This document shows positions 11,832-25,000 of a DNA stretch of 64,000 nucleotides, one piece after another; positions within the stretch are counted from its first letter, which is position 1; each line of letters opens with the position of its first letter. The DNA comes from Myrica gale (taxonomy: Eukaryota; Streptophyta; Magnoliopsida; Fagales; Myricaceae), in assembly GCA_963930655.1 (NCBI GenBank), contig OZ005618.1, forward strand, positions 19,681,001-19,745,000, read 5' to 3'. The notes beneath the pieces were generated by a model. It had not been told where the DNA came from and did not search any database. It worked only from the letters and a program-made list of their open reading frames with translations. A program made the position numbers and the translations under genes.

Positions 11832-12966
11832 TGTTGGCTTTTGTGCACAATTGATATTTTGATAATTTCAATAAATGGATTAAGTTTACAAATTGGACAT
11901 CTTCAAAGACAAAGATGTTTTCATCAAAGAGCCAAAGACTAGAATTGAAAATCAAGAAGATGCAAGGAACTCAATAGTGAAGATTTAAGACATTAGCGTA
12001 TAACCGTTTTACCTTTTGCTTGGAAGATCAAAACATTTTAAATGGTTTCAAAACACCCAAATCAAACTCTTAAACCTTTTGTATACTTATGAGAAGTTAG
12101 TCTTTAAAATTGAGTGTTTCAAAGTGGTAATAAACGTGATTTTAATTGAATCGGATCATGTGCTTAAGTTGAAGCGGTCGACCGGGTGGTGAAGCGGTCG
12201 ACCGTTTGGTATAACAGTCGACCGGTTGTTTTTGAAAATATAGTCGTTCTGATTTATGACATTATGACATGTGGGTAACGGTAACTTTAAGCGGTCGATC
12301 GACTCGTTTTGACAGACAACTCCCAATGGCTATAAATGGCTAGTTTTCATATGTGACATATATAACGTCCAAAATAAAGAGAGAACGATCACATATCATT
12401 TCTATACTTTAAGAAATATCTTAAAACTTTCTATTTCATATTTCTCATATCATTCACACAAATCACACTTTCTTATACTTGTCATTGTGTGAATCAAGAG
12501 ATAGAGCTTTTCATTTTCATATCCACTCTTGAGAGAGTTTATTCTTGTATCTCCATATCCATAAGAAGTGATTCCTTTAGTGAGGTTGTTCATTAAAGAA
12601 GAAGCTTAGAGAGGGTATATCTCAAGCTTGGTTGGGTTGTGAGTGCTGAGCCCGGAAAAACACTTGAACGGTTCTTTAGCACCCGGAAGCTAGTGTGTAC
12701 ACTATTTGGAAGATAGTGGGAAAACCTCAAGTCTGGGTGAAGGAGCTTGAGGGGTGGATGTAGACGGGTTTGCCGAACTACATAAAAATCTTTTGTTTGC
12801 TTCTCTAAACATTTTCTTGACATTTAACACTTATTTACACTCGTTGCATACATATACTTGTGCTAAATTATCATTTACTTTGCAAATACGATTTTGGGGG
12901 TTAAAAGTGAAAAAGTTTGGAAACTCAATTCACCCCTCTTGAGTTGCCTTAATTCTAGGACTTACA
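11832..12966 (+). mobile_element. Copia-type LTR, probably solo
   Basis: The block begins TGTTGGCTTTTGTGCAC and ends around ctaggacttaca. It contains a TATA-like box (ctataaatgg, about 12330) and a 3' portion typical of plant copia LTRs (aactcaattcacccctcttg near 12921). No primer-binding site follows, which points to a solo LTR. Flanking 5-bp sequences (acatt, acctt) are not identical, so the borders are approximate. Three near-palindromic ggtcgaccg motifs lie at 12173-12236. Confidence 0.55.
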
Positions 12967-15316
12967 ACCTTAATCCTACACAAGGACAAAATCTGATCAT
13001 GGATGAAATCTATGGCTGGCTTGACTGAAACAAGAAGTCATAGTGGCCACTTCTTCTCATGGTTAAATTAGGCATCTTCTACCAGTTCATTTTGATGAGC
13101 GTTCTTTTTAGGTGGTGGACAAGGTTGATTTTGTTCTGGGTCTTAGTCTCCAAGAGCCACCTCTTTTGGCAAGTGGTTATGATTCCAACATAGTTGACTG
13201 AGGTGATCCCTCGTTGCTTGGTGCTTGAACATGGAACAAGGTAATTAAGTTATGTTTGGTATAATCAAAATATTCACTTTAAAAAAATTATTTAACCAAA
13301 CTACGATATCTCAAAATTTTTATACAATACCTAAAGCATTTTCAAATCAACTTCAATACTACTTCATTAAAAAAGTATATCAAATCTTCTCTTTTCTTAC
13401 TTTTTTAACAAACTTTATTACTTTTTTATTAAAAAATATCATCAAATTTTATATCTCCTTATTTTTTTTTAACAAATTCTAATAAAAAATTATTCTACAA
13501 TTAAATATTCTTCAATTTTTTACAAATTTTCATAAAAGTCAAATTCTCACCATTTTCTCTCAGAGAACTCAAAATTCTTAAATTTTGTTGTTGCTATTGA
13601 AATGGGTTAGATTCTCGTTATGCACCAAATATTTTCACTTTTTAAAGATCTCTTTGAATTTCCAACTCTTTCACTCTTTAAAATTCTCATCAACTTATTT
13701 TATCTACTCACAAGTTACAATAAAACTCAATCTTCTACCAAACGTAAAATAACTTATCAATTCATCATATCTATACTTTTTCATAAACCCTAATAAAATT
13801 TTCTCTTCGAAATTTTTGACATGCCAAACCAAACCAAGAGCATAGGTCTTATAAGAAGCAATAGCTTGGTTTCAGTCTATAATGCAGGTTGCTATAGTGG
13901 ACTTTTACCCAACTCCAAAAATCAAGGACTGGATTTCGGGTAATATTATAAAATCCTCATCCAAAAGATATATTCAGCATTGCTATATTAGTAGACATTT
14001 TAGCTGACCTCCTCTAGTTGTACCTCTTATTTCCCAAATTCCAATCGCCTACTTGTGTTGAATATATGGTACCAGTCACTCATCTTTGAATTCCTGACTT
14101 TCTACTCAGGAAAGAAAAAGAAAAAAAAAAAGAATTCCTGACTTTCTCTATGGGCCTCACTGCTTCACCAATTACTAAACTGCACTCGCCGCCGGGTCAA
14201 GTTAATTAAAAACCTGGTCTGGAAGCACTGAAATCCAATGCTCTAACTTTTTTGCTTATTCTGATCTCCTTTGACCCATTCTATTCTTTTTCTCAATATT
14301 TTTTCTATTGTCGGCGATTTTAAGATATTTTATTATAAAAATATCAATTTTACATTTCTAGAGTCAATTATGTCCTTTTCAGGTGTGAACTACCAAATTT
14401 GTCCTATCTAACTCTCACATTATCATTTAGATCACATGGTTAAAAAAGTGCGACACTATTTTTTTCAGTTAGATTTTTTTTAAAGATGTTCGGGTTAGTT
14501 TATACTCGTCTCGATTAATTTTAGAGTCTGTGTAATCTTCCCGTTCCACACAAATTGGACTATTATCATGCTAAAGATTCCTAAAGTGGCTCTAAAAAGT
14601 AGCACTTATGAGATTTTAAACTTGATTTTACCATCAAAATCCAAGCCTTAATCATTAGGCTAACAGCTTGAGGTTTGGCTGAATCGTATTAGACTGTTCA
14701 CATCGATTAATTTGGTAGTCCTTTTTTTATAGCGATTAATTTTGGATTTAAAGGTAAAAAGAATTTTAGTAGTTTAGATCTGAAATTGATAATAGAGTAC
14801 TGTAATTAAAAGGTAAAAATGAGTTTTTATTATATAACTTTATTTTAAAAGATTGGGATGATACATTTTAGATGAATAAAAATAATAAAGGTTTAGGTGA
14901 GATGAGAAAATCTCGACTGTTTATATAAAAAAAAATCAAAATCGTTAAAAAATATTTATTAATGTAATCATTGGAGGGTGTCCATGTAATAGGTTTGCTT
15001 GAGCAAGAAAAAGACTACGAAAATTATGGGAGAAGTTGGAAAAGGAAGACCTTCTAGATTTGAGAATTGGGCGGTACAGCATTGATTGGGGTTGGCCTGG
15101 TCAAAGTCGACGTAATAGTGTATTTCTAATGTGAAATGCTGAATCAGTTGCATGTTTCCCACGAGTCTAACCTCTTATCACGACTAAAATAAAGTAATAA
15201 AAGCAGTTTACTTTATCTCTCTCCTCTACTATTTAAATGCTAAGTTCGTGCACAAAACTTGACTAGTTTCAAGAGCACTTAGAGAATAAAAAAACTAAGG
15301 TTGAGAGCTATTCTAT
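12967..15316. other. AT-rich intergenic region
   Basis: No gene seen. Bases 13245-13590 are an A/T-rich stretch made of phrases such as tttaacaaa, aaattttcataaaa and actcaaaattctta. It resembles the MITE-like sequences at 16110-16260, 49590-49860 and 50982-51370. A short direct duplication (gaattcctgactttct) occurs at about 14089 and 14133. Confidence 0.5.
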
Positions 15317-15515
15317 GGGTATATTTGAGGGTGAAAATTTTGACTATTGGGGTTTGAGAAATATTATAAAGTAAAGAAATGTTATGGGAGTCGGTGAAAA
15401 AGTAAAGAGAGAGAAGATTTTTAATAAATATTATAATAATAAAAAATTATGTGGTAAATTTTTTAGTAGTAGACTTAAAATTTTGAGTCCAATTAATTGG
15501 GACTCAAACATGCCC
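15317..15515. mobile_element. Tourist-like MITE, about 200 bp
   Basis: The left end GGGTATATTTGAGG and the right end, read inverted as GGGCATGTTTGAGTC, form imperfect terminal inverted repeats. They are flanked on both sides by TAT. The interior is AT-rich and non-coding. Size and ends fit a PIF/Harbinger-derived MITE. Confidence 0.55.
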
Positions 15516-16539
15516 TATATTTTCTAAACTAGAGGACTTGTTCAAAAAAGAAAGGAGTTACTCAGAAAGACCATTCTACCCTGATGGGGGCTTTTTTTTT
15601 TTGGTTCGAATTTTTATCTCCATGTGAAAGCCAAACTTAGGTGAGCCTTTTCAAATTTTCGTCTACCCCAAAAAATAAAGGTTGATCTGGACTTTTGCTC
15701 CTTATTTTTTTGAAAGATATTTCATATTTAGCATTAGATTTTAGTTCGGTATATTTCTCGTTTGTTTTTTGTTTTGTTTTGTAATATATAGATATACTTT
15801 TCACTCATCAACATATATAATAATAAATAAATTATAAATTTTGACACATTACATAGTCTATTAAATTTGTCACTTAAGTTGGATGGAAATAATTTTTTAA
15901 TACTTGAAAATGGCGTGTTTAATGAATTGATAACAATATCTTTCGTCGGATGTGAATATATGTAAAGTGGTTGAGGGATATTATCGTAATTTTTGTGTAA
16001 TTTGAAGGAAAAATTTGAATGAGTGTATAATAAGATGGGAGGGACAATATATCAAAGTAGATAGTAGTTTAGGGTTCAATGTGTCATACTTCTTATAGTT
16101 AAGGAGTGCAAAATATACAATGAAACACTAACTTTTTCATCAACTTTTATAAAAATCTCATAAAAAGTTACTCTCAAAATTCTCTCTTATAAATTCAAAA
16201 TTCTTAAAATTTTTACTTCTCAACTATCACTAAAATTGTTGCTTCCCAAACATTACCTAAGTCAATCTGAATTGTATGAATGTTTATGAGTGGATCTGTC
16301 TCTGGTGTTTGACATATTAGTATGGATGGATAGTTTTTTTTTTAAAGCAAATTAATCTTTTTTCCATCATTTTGCATACTTTTTCCAAACTTGATACAAT
16401 CTGACAAGGCAATTATTGTCTTATTTAATTGATTCAATCTGATAAGGCAATTATTGTCTTATGAGAATCCAAACTGGTGGTTTAGACGAACTCAATTTCC
16501 CTTGTCGTGTTAAAACCGCACCCAAAGAGACTACGACAC
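15516..16539. other. AT-rich non-coding stretch with MITE-like end
   Basis: Bases 16110-16260 end in gttgcttcccaaacatta, a terminus shared with the AT-rich element near 49850. A short direct duplication (ctgacaaggcaattattgtc) occurs at about 16400 and 16439. No coding sequence seen. Confidence 0.45.
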
Positions 16540-17194
16540 GTTTGACATTCATATTTTAGGCAGGTTGTGGGATGAATTGGACGGACCCACTAATTAACTG
16601 CATGGCTCCGCCGTCTGGCATCTTTCTTCGACCTTCACTATCGTGGTATCTTCTGCTTGTCCCGATGCCCTGAGATGTACGAAGTTGCCCCCGTAGAAAC
16701 TCTACAAAGCAAGTAATTGTCTTTGATTTATTGTAATATTGTTTGACCGGATATTACCCAAACAAAAAACACAAATAATGCAATTTTCTTTCCCACCTTT
16801 GTCTTTCTAGAATGCCTTGAAAGCAGCATGCTTTTGCCCCTCCATCCATACTAGGAAGTCCCCAAAAGTAATTTACCCATTGCAAGTGTTGCTTTCTGCC
16901 TTTCTCTATTCCAGAGTTTGCAAGTTGTACATGCAAAATACGACGGAAAATCTCTTAGTCTTAGTCGTGCTGAAAATGGAGACCGAATAAAAATAATCCA
17001 TAAGTATTAAGTTCTTAATTTATGTGGAGAGTAAGATTGAATATATTTTCCTGTTTGCATTACACGATGTAATTTAGGTAGAAATATGCATAATAATTAT
17101 TAAATATTGTAAATATGAGTAGATACTAAAATTGATGTCCTGACGTTCCGGTTCATATCAAAATCTAAAATAAATATTCATCCAAAATACATAT

Positions 17195-17670
17195 AACGCC
17201 GCCGCCGCCGATCCTGTTCCAAGATTTATGTTACGCTTTATGTTACTCTCTAGCCCGTTTGGGCTAACCCATATGTTAGAGCTTGTTTTATGTTCGGTGT
17301 TCGCTCGTTTGGGCTAGCCTCTCTGTTTAAGGCTTGCTTATATTTAATTATGTGTTTTTCTTCTGTTTGCAATTACTTCTGGGATTGCATGTTTAGCGCG
17401 CTACTGGAATCGGCTCGCCAACTCTGTTGGCGGTCCTTCAGCGATAGTTCTTTCACGGATTTTTCGTGTTTCCTAGGGCCCTCGGGTCTTCTCGCTTCGG
17501 ATTTCGTGTCCGCCGCCTCTGAAGACCTTGTGTCCTCTTTTATAGCCGCTTACTGTTGGCCCCTCTATTGTCACTTGTAACGCCCATTTTGAGTTCTTTT
17601 CCGTGTTTTTCTAGATTGTAATTTTTGTTTATCTGTTTTTTTTCAATATATAAAACTAGCCGTTTAACAA
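17195..17670 (+). mobile_element. LINE-like 3' fragment
   Basis: The block is GC-richer than its surroundings and contains two related phrases (ctagcccgtttgggcta, and gctcgtttgggctagcc). It ends in a tail with ttcaatatataaaactagcc, a pattern common at 3' ends of plant LINEs. It is absent from the matching part of the second copy at 51.5 kb, which supports insertion. No protein domain is left. Confidence 0.5.
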
Positions 17671-18826
17671 AAAACTGTGTAACTTGATAATTGCCATCTA
17701 ACCTTTTGCCCATATGTGTGTGTGACCAATAAATAATATTGGAACACAATACAAAGGAAAAACTAAATGAAATTATAATAATTAGTAAAATGTCCAAATA
17801 AAGAATAAATAAATGACAAATGCTAACAAAATATTACTACCACTATTAAAGTCTAAAGTACTTAACGACGAAGCATTAAGAATACACATAAATAATTGTC
17901 GCATATAAATTACCTGAGTCAAATAAATAAAAATAACAAAACTGAAGTTCCAGTTCCGATTCTAATTTTGAAAATGTGATAAATCTCATACCGGTTTAGG
18001 TTTCAGTATCGTCTTGATACAATAATACCAGTAATAAAATCGAAACCAAAAATTCCGATTCTTACCAGAATCTTTGCACACCCTTAAATGTAAGGCTTAT
18101 ATTAATTGAAGTTTATTAAAAATTATAAAAGTAACATATAATAGTGTATCTATTTTTATTCGAATTGTATCATCTCATCTTCTTTTCTGCAGATTGTTCG
18201 AGGGGATGAGAAAATTGTAGAGAATTTGATTTCACTGAACTGCGAGCTTCAAATAAAAACTAAAAACGTAAAATTATTAAAATTTCCGAAATTAAATAAC
18301 ATAAACCTTCGAGGCTCGCGCGTTCTGACGGTACGCGGATGTAACAAGAAAGATTTGTCCTCCAACAGAAGCTTCTCCTCTTTGGTCAGCAAAATACAAC
18401 AATTGCCTCTCCTACTGACGTGGCCACACACGCTTTGTAATGCATATAAAAAAACCCAAAATGTACAAAATAATGGTTCTCCTACTTTTTGCTCTAAGAT
18501 AATAACATACACCTGCAGGTTTAATCCGTCAGATACCCCGACCTTGACGTGAACAAAAAAGTCTTTACATCTTACGACTCTGAAATTTCCTTTGTAATAT
18601 TATATATTACCCAATTGGGCCGCAGTTGAGTCTTCCTCGAAGTTTCAATGATCCTATTGGCTCAGCTGCGAGGAACTACTTAGTCCCCTAACTTTGACCA
18701 ACATGATGAAAATAAATAAATTAATAAAAACATGTACAGTTAAAAAAAAAGAAAAAGAAACAAATACAGTTAGAGAGAGAGACCTGCCTCTGCTTTCTTC
18801 TTCTTCTTCTGCTCTCTATATAAGCC

Positions 18827-18833
18827 TCTCCAT
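18827..18833 (+). promoter_or_regulatory. TATA box of the PDR transporter gene
   Basis: TATATAA sits in a pyrimidine-rich stretch about 260 bases upstream of the start codon. The same box (tatatata) is conserved in the duplicated copy near 52030. A CT-rich leader follows at about 18852-18875. Confidence 0.7.
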
Positions 18834-19093
18834 TACCTCTTCACAAAAATATCTCTCTCTCTCTCTTCCCGTTTTCTCACTCACCAAACTCAAGCGTAGA
18901 AAGATTGAACGTCAATCTCTACGGTTCATCGTGCATATTTGGTCAGCATTTCATTTATTGGCTGGAACTGTTGGTGCCAAATATCAATCATTTTTCGTCG
19001 TTGGGTGCTAAGACTTTAGCATATCGCCGAGTATAAATCCCATCAGTTCTTTGGAATCTTGAAGTTCCGGTGACTGGCCGGAGAAGTAAAAAA

Positions 19094-22000
19094 ATGGCGG
19101 CTTCTTTGGTCGGAGACGACATGGCGAGGCAGTCGAGTAGTAGTAGGATGAGTTGGCGGTCGACGAGTGTGCGGGAGATGTGGAATGAGCCAGACGTGTT
19201 TCAGAGGAGCGCACGGCAGGTGGTGAACGACGAGGAGGAGTTGAAGTGGGCTGCCATAGAGAGGCTGCCCACTTATGATAGGGTGAGGACAGGGATGCTA
19301 AAGCAGGTGATGAGCAATGGGAGGGTGGTGCACGGTGAGGTTGATGTCACAAACCTCGGAAGTCAGGATAAGAGACAGTTGATGGAGAGCATTCTCAAGG
19401 TTGTTGAGAAGGACAACGAGAAGTTCCTAAGGAGAGTTAGGGACAGAACTGATAGGTTGGTTTCGATCTTTATCTCACATATATCATACCTTCTTTCTCT
19501 GTCTCTGTCTCTCTGTGCATATATGAAGGCAAAATGCATTTCTTCGGAATACGAAAGAGTCAGAGTTCGTTCAATTTCTATGTTGCTGTTTGTGTTTCCT
19601 TTTGTCTGTTGTTTTCTTTTTCTTTTTATTTAGCAAGAAAGTTAGGACTTCGGTCTTCCCATCTGAAATAGTATTGATCATTAAATTTTTATGTGAATAG
19701 GGTAGGGATAGAGATCCCTAAGATTGAAGTTAGATTCCAGCAGTTATCAGTCGAAGGAGACGCATATGTTGGGACCAGAGCACTTCCAACTCTGTTTAAT
19801 TCCACCATGAATACAATAGAGGTATAACCTTCACAGTAATTACTTCATCCCTTGTTGTCTTGTTCGGGCTTTCTATTGGTAATTCTAATATGTTTCTTCT
19901 AAATTATAATCTATAATGTGAACAGGGAGCTATTGCAATGATTGGGCTTTCTCCATCAAAGAAAAGAGTTGTCAATATACTCAAAGATGTGAGCGGCATT
20001 GTCAGACCATCAAGGTATGTTCGTGGACTGAGCAGATATTAAAGAATTTGTATCGGTTGCTACAATTTCATATGTTATATATGCTAAGATTCCATCAAAA
20101 CTAGTATGTTGCTTACGACTTGTTTTTCCCTCTAAAGGAAAGGACTTATTGTTAGCACTATAATGTTCATGGGCTGATTTATTTAATTTTTTTTTCCATT
20201 TTAAGGATGACATTGCTTCTAGGGCCCCCTGCGTCAGGGAAAACAACATTTTTACAAGCACTGGCAGGGAAACTGGATGATGATTTAAGGGTATGTCATC
20301 AGCTTCTCATACCTTATTTATTCTTATCGACACTTACAACTATTAGTTTCCACACGTATCATTGAATTGGGCTATGAACAGGTAGCTGGGAAAGTCACCT
20401 ACTGTGGTCATGAATTCGAGGAATTCGTACCTCAAAGGACCTGTGCCTATATTAGCCAGCATGATCTCCATTATGGTGAGATGACTGTACGCGAGACACT
20501 GGATTTCTCAGGACGTTGCTTAGGAGTTGGAACCCGGTATGAAATGCTGTTAGAGTTGTCTAGACGGGAGAAAGAAGCAGGAATCAAACCAGATCCTGAA
20601 ATTGATGCCTTCATGAAAGCAACGGCTATGGCCGGACAGGAGACAAGTTTGATCACAGATTATGTTCTCAAGGTTCAGTGAATATTTTTTTTTTCAAGGT
20701 TCAGTGATTTGCTTGTTGGTTCTTATCCCTGTAGCACTACTTTCTTGAAAGTTTAAAACTAACCTAATTTCTGACTTGGCTTCCAACAGATACTTGGATT
20801 GGATATCTGTGCTGATATCATGGTGGGAGATGATATGAGAAGGGGTATTTCTGGTGGACAGAAGAAGCGTGTAACTACTGGTATGTGTTGATAACATAAA
20901 AAGTATTGCGGATCATGCCAAAGCAGAACACTTTTTCCGTCCTCATATAGGAAGAGTCTCGACATATAATTCTGTGCAAAGTCGCAAGTTGCGTCATCCA
21001 CATTTGCAAATTTATGACAAACTATTTCCAATAAATTTTGTTAGATATGAGAACTCTTTGTTGGTTTTATATATATAGGAAAGCCGTTCTTTCAATTTGA
21101 TAATGTTGTATTCTTCTAATAGTAGTTGTTACTGAGGATCCCAAAACAAAGTAAAAGTCAACATCTAAGTATTAAACTGGAAGTCTTTGTCCTGAGTGCA
21201 GGAGAAATGTTGGTTGGCCCAGCAAAAGCATTTTTCATGGATGAAATATCAACGGGGTTGGACAGCTCCACTACTTTTCAGATTGTGAGGTTCATGAAGC
21301 AGATGGTTCATATCATGGATGTCACCATGGTCATCTCTCTCTTGCAGCCAGCACCTGAGACTTTCGAACTTTTTGATGACATTGTCCTTCTTTCTGAGGG
21401 TCACATTGTCTACCAAGGTCCGCGTGAAAATGTGCTGGAGTTCTTTGAATATGTTGGATTCAAATGTCCAGAAAGGAAAGGTGTTGCAGACTTTCTGCAG
21501 GAAGTAACTTCCAAGAAGGACCAAGAACAATACTGGTTCAAAAAGAATCAACCTTACAGATATATCTCGGCGCCTGAGTTTGTAAGGGCCTATAACTCTT
21601 TCCACATTGGCCAACAGCTTTCAGAAGATCTAAGAATTTCATATGATAAATCTCGAGCTCATCCTGCTGCTTTGGTTAGAGAAAAGTATGGGATCTCCAA
21701 CATGGAGCTCTTCAAGGCATGTTTCTCAAGGGAGTGGCTGCTGATGAAGCGCAACTCATTCATATACATATTCAAAACTACTCAGATAACAATCATGGCT
21801 ATAATCGCATTGACTGTGTTCTTAAGAACGGAAATGAAAGCTGGTGCAATAGGAGATGGAACAAAATTTTGGGGAGCACTATTTTTCAGTCTCATTAATG
21901 TCATGTTTAATGGGATGGCAGAACTTGCAATGACAATTTTTAGACTTCCCGTGTTCTTTAAACAGAGGGATTTCTTATTCTACCCTGCCTGGGCGTTTGC

Positions 22001-25000
22001 ATTGCCAATATGGCTCACCAGAATTCCAATTTCTCTGATGGAATCTGGTATTTGGATCATTCTCACATATTACACCATTGGGTTTGCACCGGCTGCCAGT
22101 AGGTAATACTAAAATTTTCTTCTAGTATCAAGATCCTAGTGTTACATTTTTTATGCTTAATGATCCTTGCAATCTGATAGTTTTATAAAGGAAAGCTTCT
22201 TATGCTAGCGTAATGTCCCCCTGTTCAGGTTTTTCAAACAGTTCTTGGCTTTCTTTGGCATACATCAGATGGCGCTCTGCCTCTTCCGTTTCATTGCAGC
22301 CCTCGGAAGAACAGAAGTTGTTGCAAACACACTTGGTACCTTTACATTACTGATGGTGTTCGTGCTTGGGGGTTTCATTGTTTCCAAAGGTTAGCCTCTT
22401 TATTAACTTCGAAGAATAATTTGTTGCCAATAAGATTCCAGTACGGGATTGTTGTGAAAAAGCTGAAGAATTCAATGAACTGCTGCTTTCTCTCCCTTCT
22501 TTATTTATTTATATTTTTTTGGCAAAGGCTGCTATCTAATTTCACGTGTTCTAAGATACTAAAAACTCAATTCTTGTCTTATTGGTGCACAGATGACATT
22601 AAGCCATGGATGATATGGGGTTACTACATTTCTCCAATGATGTATGGACAAAATGCAATTGCTATCAATGAGTTTCTTGACGAGAGATGGAGCTCTGTAA
22701 GTTCTCTTAAATGATAGAAAAGCTACTTATGATTTGTGAATTTTTACTATCTCAATTTGGCTCTCTTGTACACTTACCTATGTGAACAAAAACCTTTGCT
22801 GAACTAATTATCACTTCATGATATATGCTAACTATCATTATGATTTGTTTGGTACAGCCTGCCATTAACTCCAGCCAACCAACAGTTGGAAAGACCCTTC
22901 TAAAGGCGAGAGGCCTGTTTACGGAAGAATATTGGTATTGGATTTGTATTGCAGCACTCCTTGGGTTTTCTCTGCTTTTCAATGTTCTTTTCATTGCAGC
23001 ACTGACATTCTTAAATCGTAAGTGAATAATATTCCGTTGTTATGTTGGTATTCATACGGAAATGAGATCTATGTGTTGAATTTTTTTTTTCCCTTTCGAC
23101 TCTATTTCAGCGCTAGGTGATACTAAAGCCGTAATTGTGGATGACGAGTCTGAAAGCAAGCCTAAGAGACAATTGACATCCAGTATAGAAGGTTAGTGTC
23201 AACATAAATGTTATAGATTATTGATGATGTCAAAAGCCGAGGTTTTCGGCAACCACTCTTTCATGATAGCTGTGGCATCAAACATGCTGTTAGCAATACA
23301 CATGAAGTTAATAGTTTCCATGCTGCAAAATTCCTCTTCACCTTAGTCTTCATCCATGTCGCCACTATGTAGCACTTATTCTGCTCCATAAGCCTTAGTT
23401 CTAGGATAGTAGCTCCTTTATCGCATTGTTTTTCCTAGTCTGATAGTAATTTCCGTGACAGGTGTTGATATGTCAGTTAGGAATGCTCAAGGAAGTAACA
23501 ACTCAGTTCAATCTAAAAGAGGAATGGTTCTGCCTTTCCTGCCTCTATCACTTGCTTTCAACCATGTCAATTACTATGTGGATATGCCTGAAGTAAGTCA
23601 CCTTTTTCCCTGAATATATATATTCGAGTGTTTATTTTCATAGTTAAAACATCACAAACAACAGGAAATTGGAAGTGTCTTGATATTCTTTTGCAAAGTG
23701 ATTTGATTGCTGGTGGATGGTTTAGATTGAATTTTCAGAAACTGGTTGAGTTTGCAAGGGATACTGAATGCAATTTGGAAATTATGACCAGCTTGAATGT
23801 GATTTTTCCTTGAAACAAATTGTTTTCTTCTTTTTAGGCAATGAAGAGCCAGGGCGTAGATGACACCCGACTGCAGCTACTTAGAGATGTCAGTGGCGCT
23901 TTCCGACCGGGTATATTGACAGCATTAGTTGGTGTTAGTGGTGCCGGAAAGACTACCTTGATGGATGTCTTAGCAGGAAGAAAGACTGGTGGATATATTG
24001 AAGGCAGTATTAGCATTTCCGGTTACCCAAAGAATCAAGCAACCTTTGCTCGAGTCAGTGGTTACTGTGAACAGAATGACATCCATTCCCCATTTGTTAC
24101 TGTTTATGAATCTCTTGTATACTCTGCCTGGCTGCGTCTTGCTTCAGATGTAAAGAAGGAGACACGAAAGGCATGTTACTTATTAACCAGAGACTGTGTT
24201 TTTTAATTAAATTAAATTTTATTTCCTTCCATCATCTCTTAAAGTCCCATAGGTGTGTTTTTTTCTGTCTTTCAACTAGCACGAAAATACAAGTCTAACT
24301 TTTTCTCTGTTTTGTCCCACGTTTTGAAGGAGTAATAATTTTTTAACTGACACCTAATATTCTATGGTCGTGTTGAATATGAGAAACTAGATCCAGTGAA
24401 CGTTATTGTTGAATATGATTTTCTTTGCTCATATAGATGTTTGTTGACGAAGTTATGGAGTTGGTTGAGCTTAATCCGCTGAGGAGTGCTTTAGTTGGAC
24501 TTCCAGGAGTGGATGGTCTTTCAACTGAGCAGAGAAAGAGGCTAACCATTGCTGTGGAGTTGGTTGCTAACCCCTCCATCATCTTTATGGATGAGCCCAC
24601 ATCAGGCCTTGATGCTAGAGCTGCTGCCATAGTTATGCGAACTGTAAGAAACACAGTGGATACTGGAAGAACTGTTGTCTGCACAATTCACCAGCCGAGC
24701 ATTGACATATTTGAAGCTTTTGATGAGGTATGGCTCATTTTTTAACTTGTTAAATCCAAGACAGGGATCATGTATGGCATAACACTTTATTGGTTGTGTT
24801 TCACCTTGGTGTCATCTTATGCTTGCAGCTCTTCTTGATGAAAAGAGGAGGACAAGTGATTTATGCCGGACCTCTTGGTCGCCAGTCTCACAAACTTGTT
24901 GAATATTTTGAGGTGAGATCCGTTTTCTCTTACATGCTTCATTCCCCCTGCAAATTGCCAACTCCAAGGGTGCTTGCTGTAGTCGAGAACGTTTTTTCTG

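Larger units (their letters stand above)
16540..18985 (+). repeat. PDR gene upstream region and leader (copy 1 of segmental duplication)
   Basis: Blocks of this region recur in the same order and orientation at 49895-52175. Shared blocks include attttaggcaggttgtggga (aagttg in copy 2), the gagtttgcaagttgtacatg block near 16914, the ggctcagctgcg block near 18660, and a near-identical leader from about 18870 to 18960. Copy 1 carries a LINE-like insert at about 17195-17670 that copy 2 lacks. This copy is the one attached to the functional transporter gene. Confidence 0.85.

Noticed and set aside
12173..12300. CRISPR-like array of palindromic repeats
   Set aside because: Only three or four short degenerate motifs lie inside a plant LTR; there are no unique spacers of equal length and the organism is a plant.
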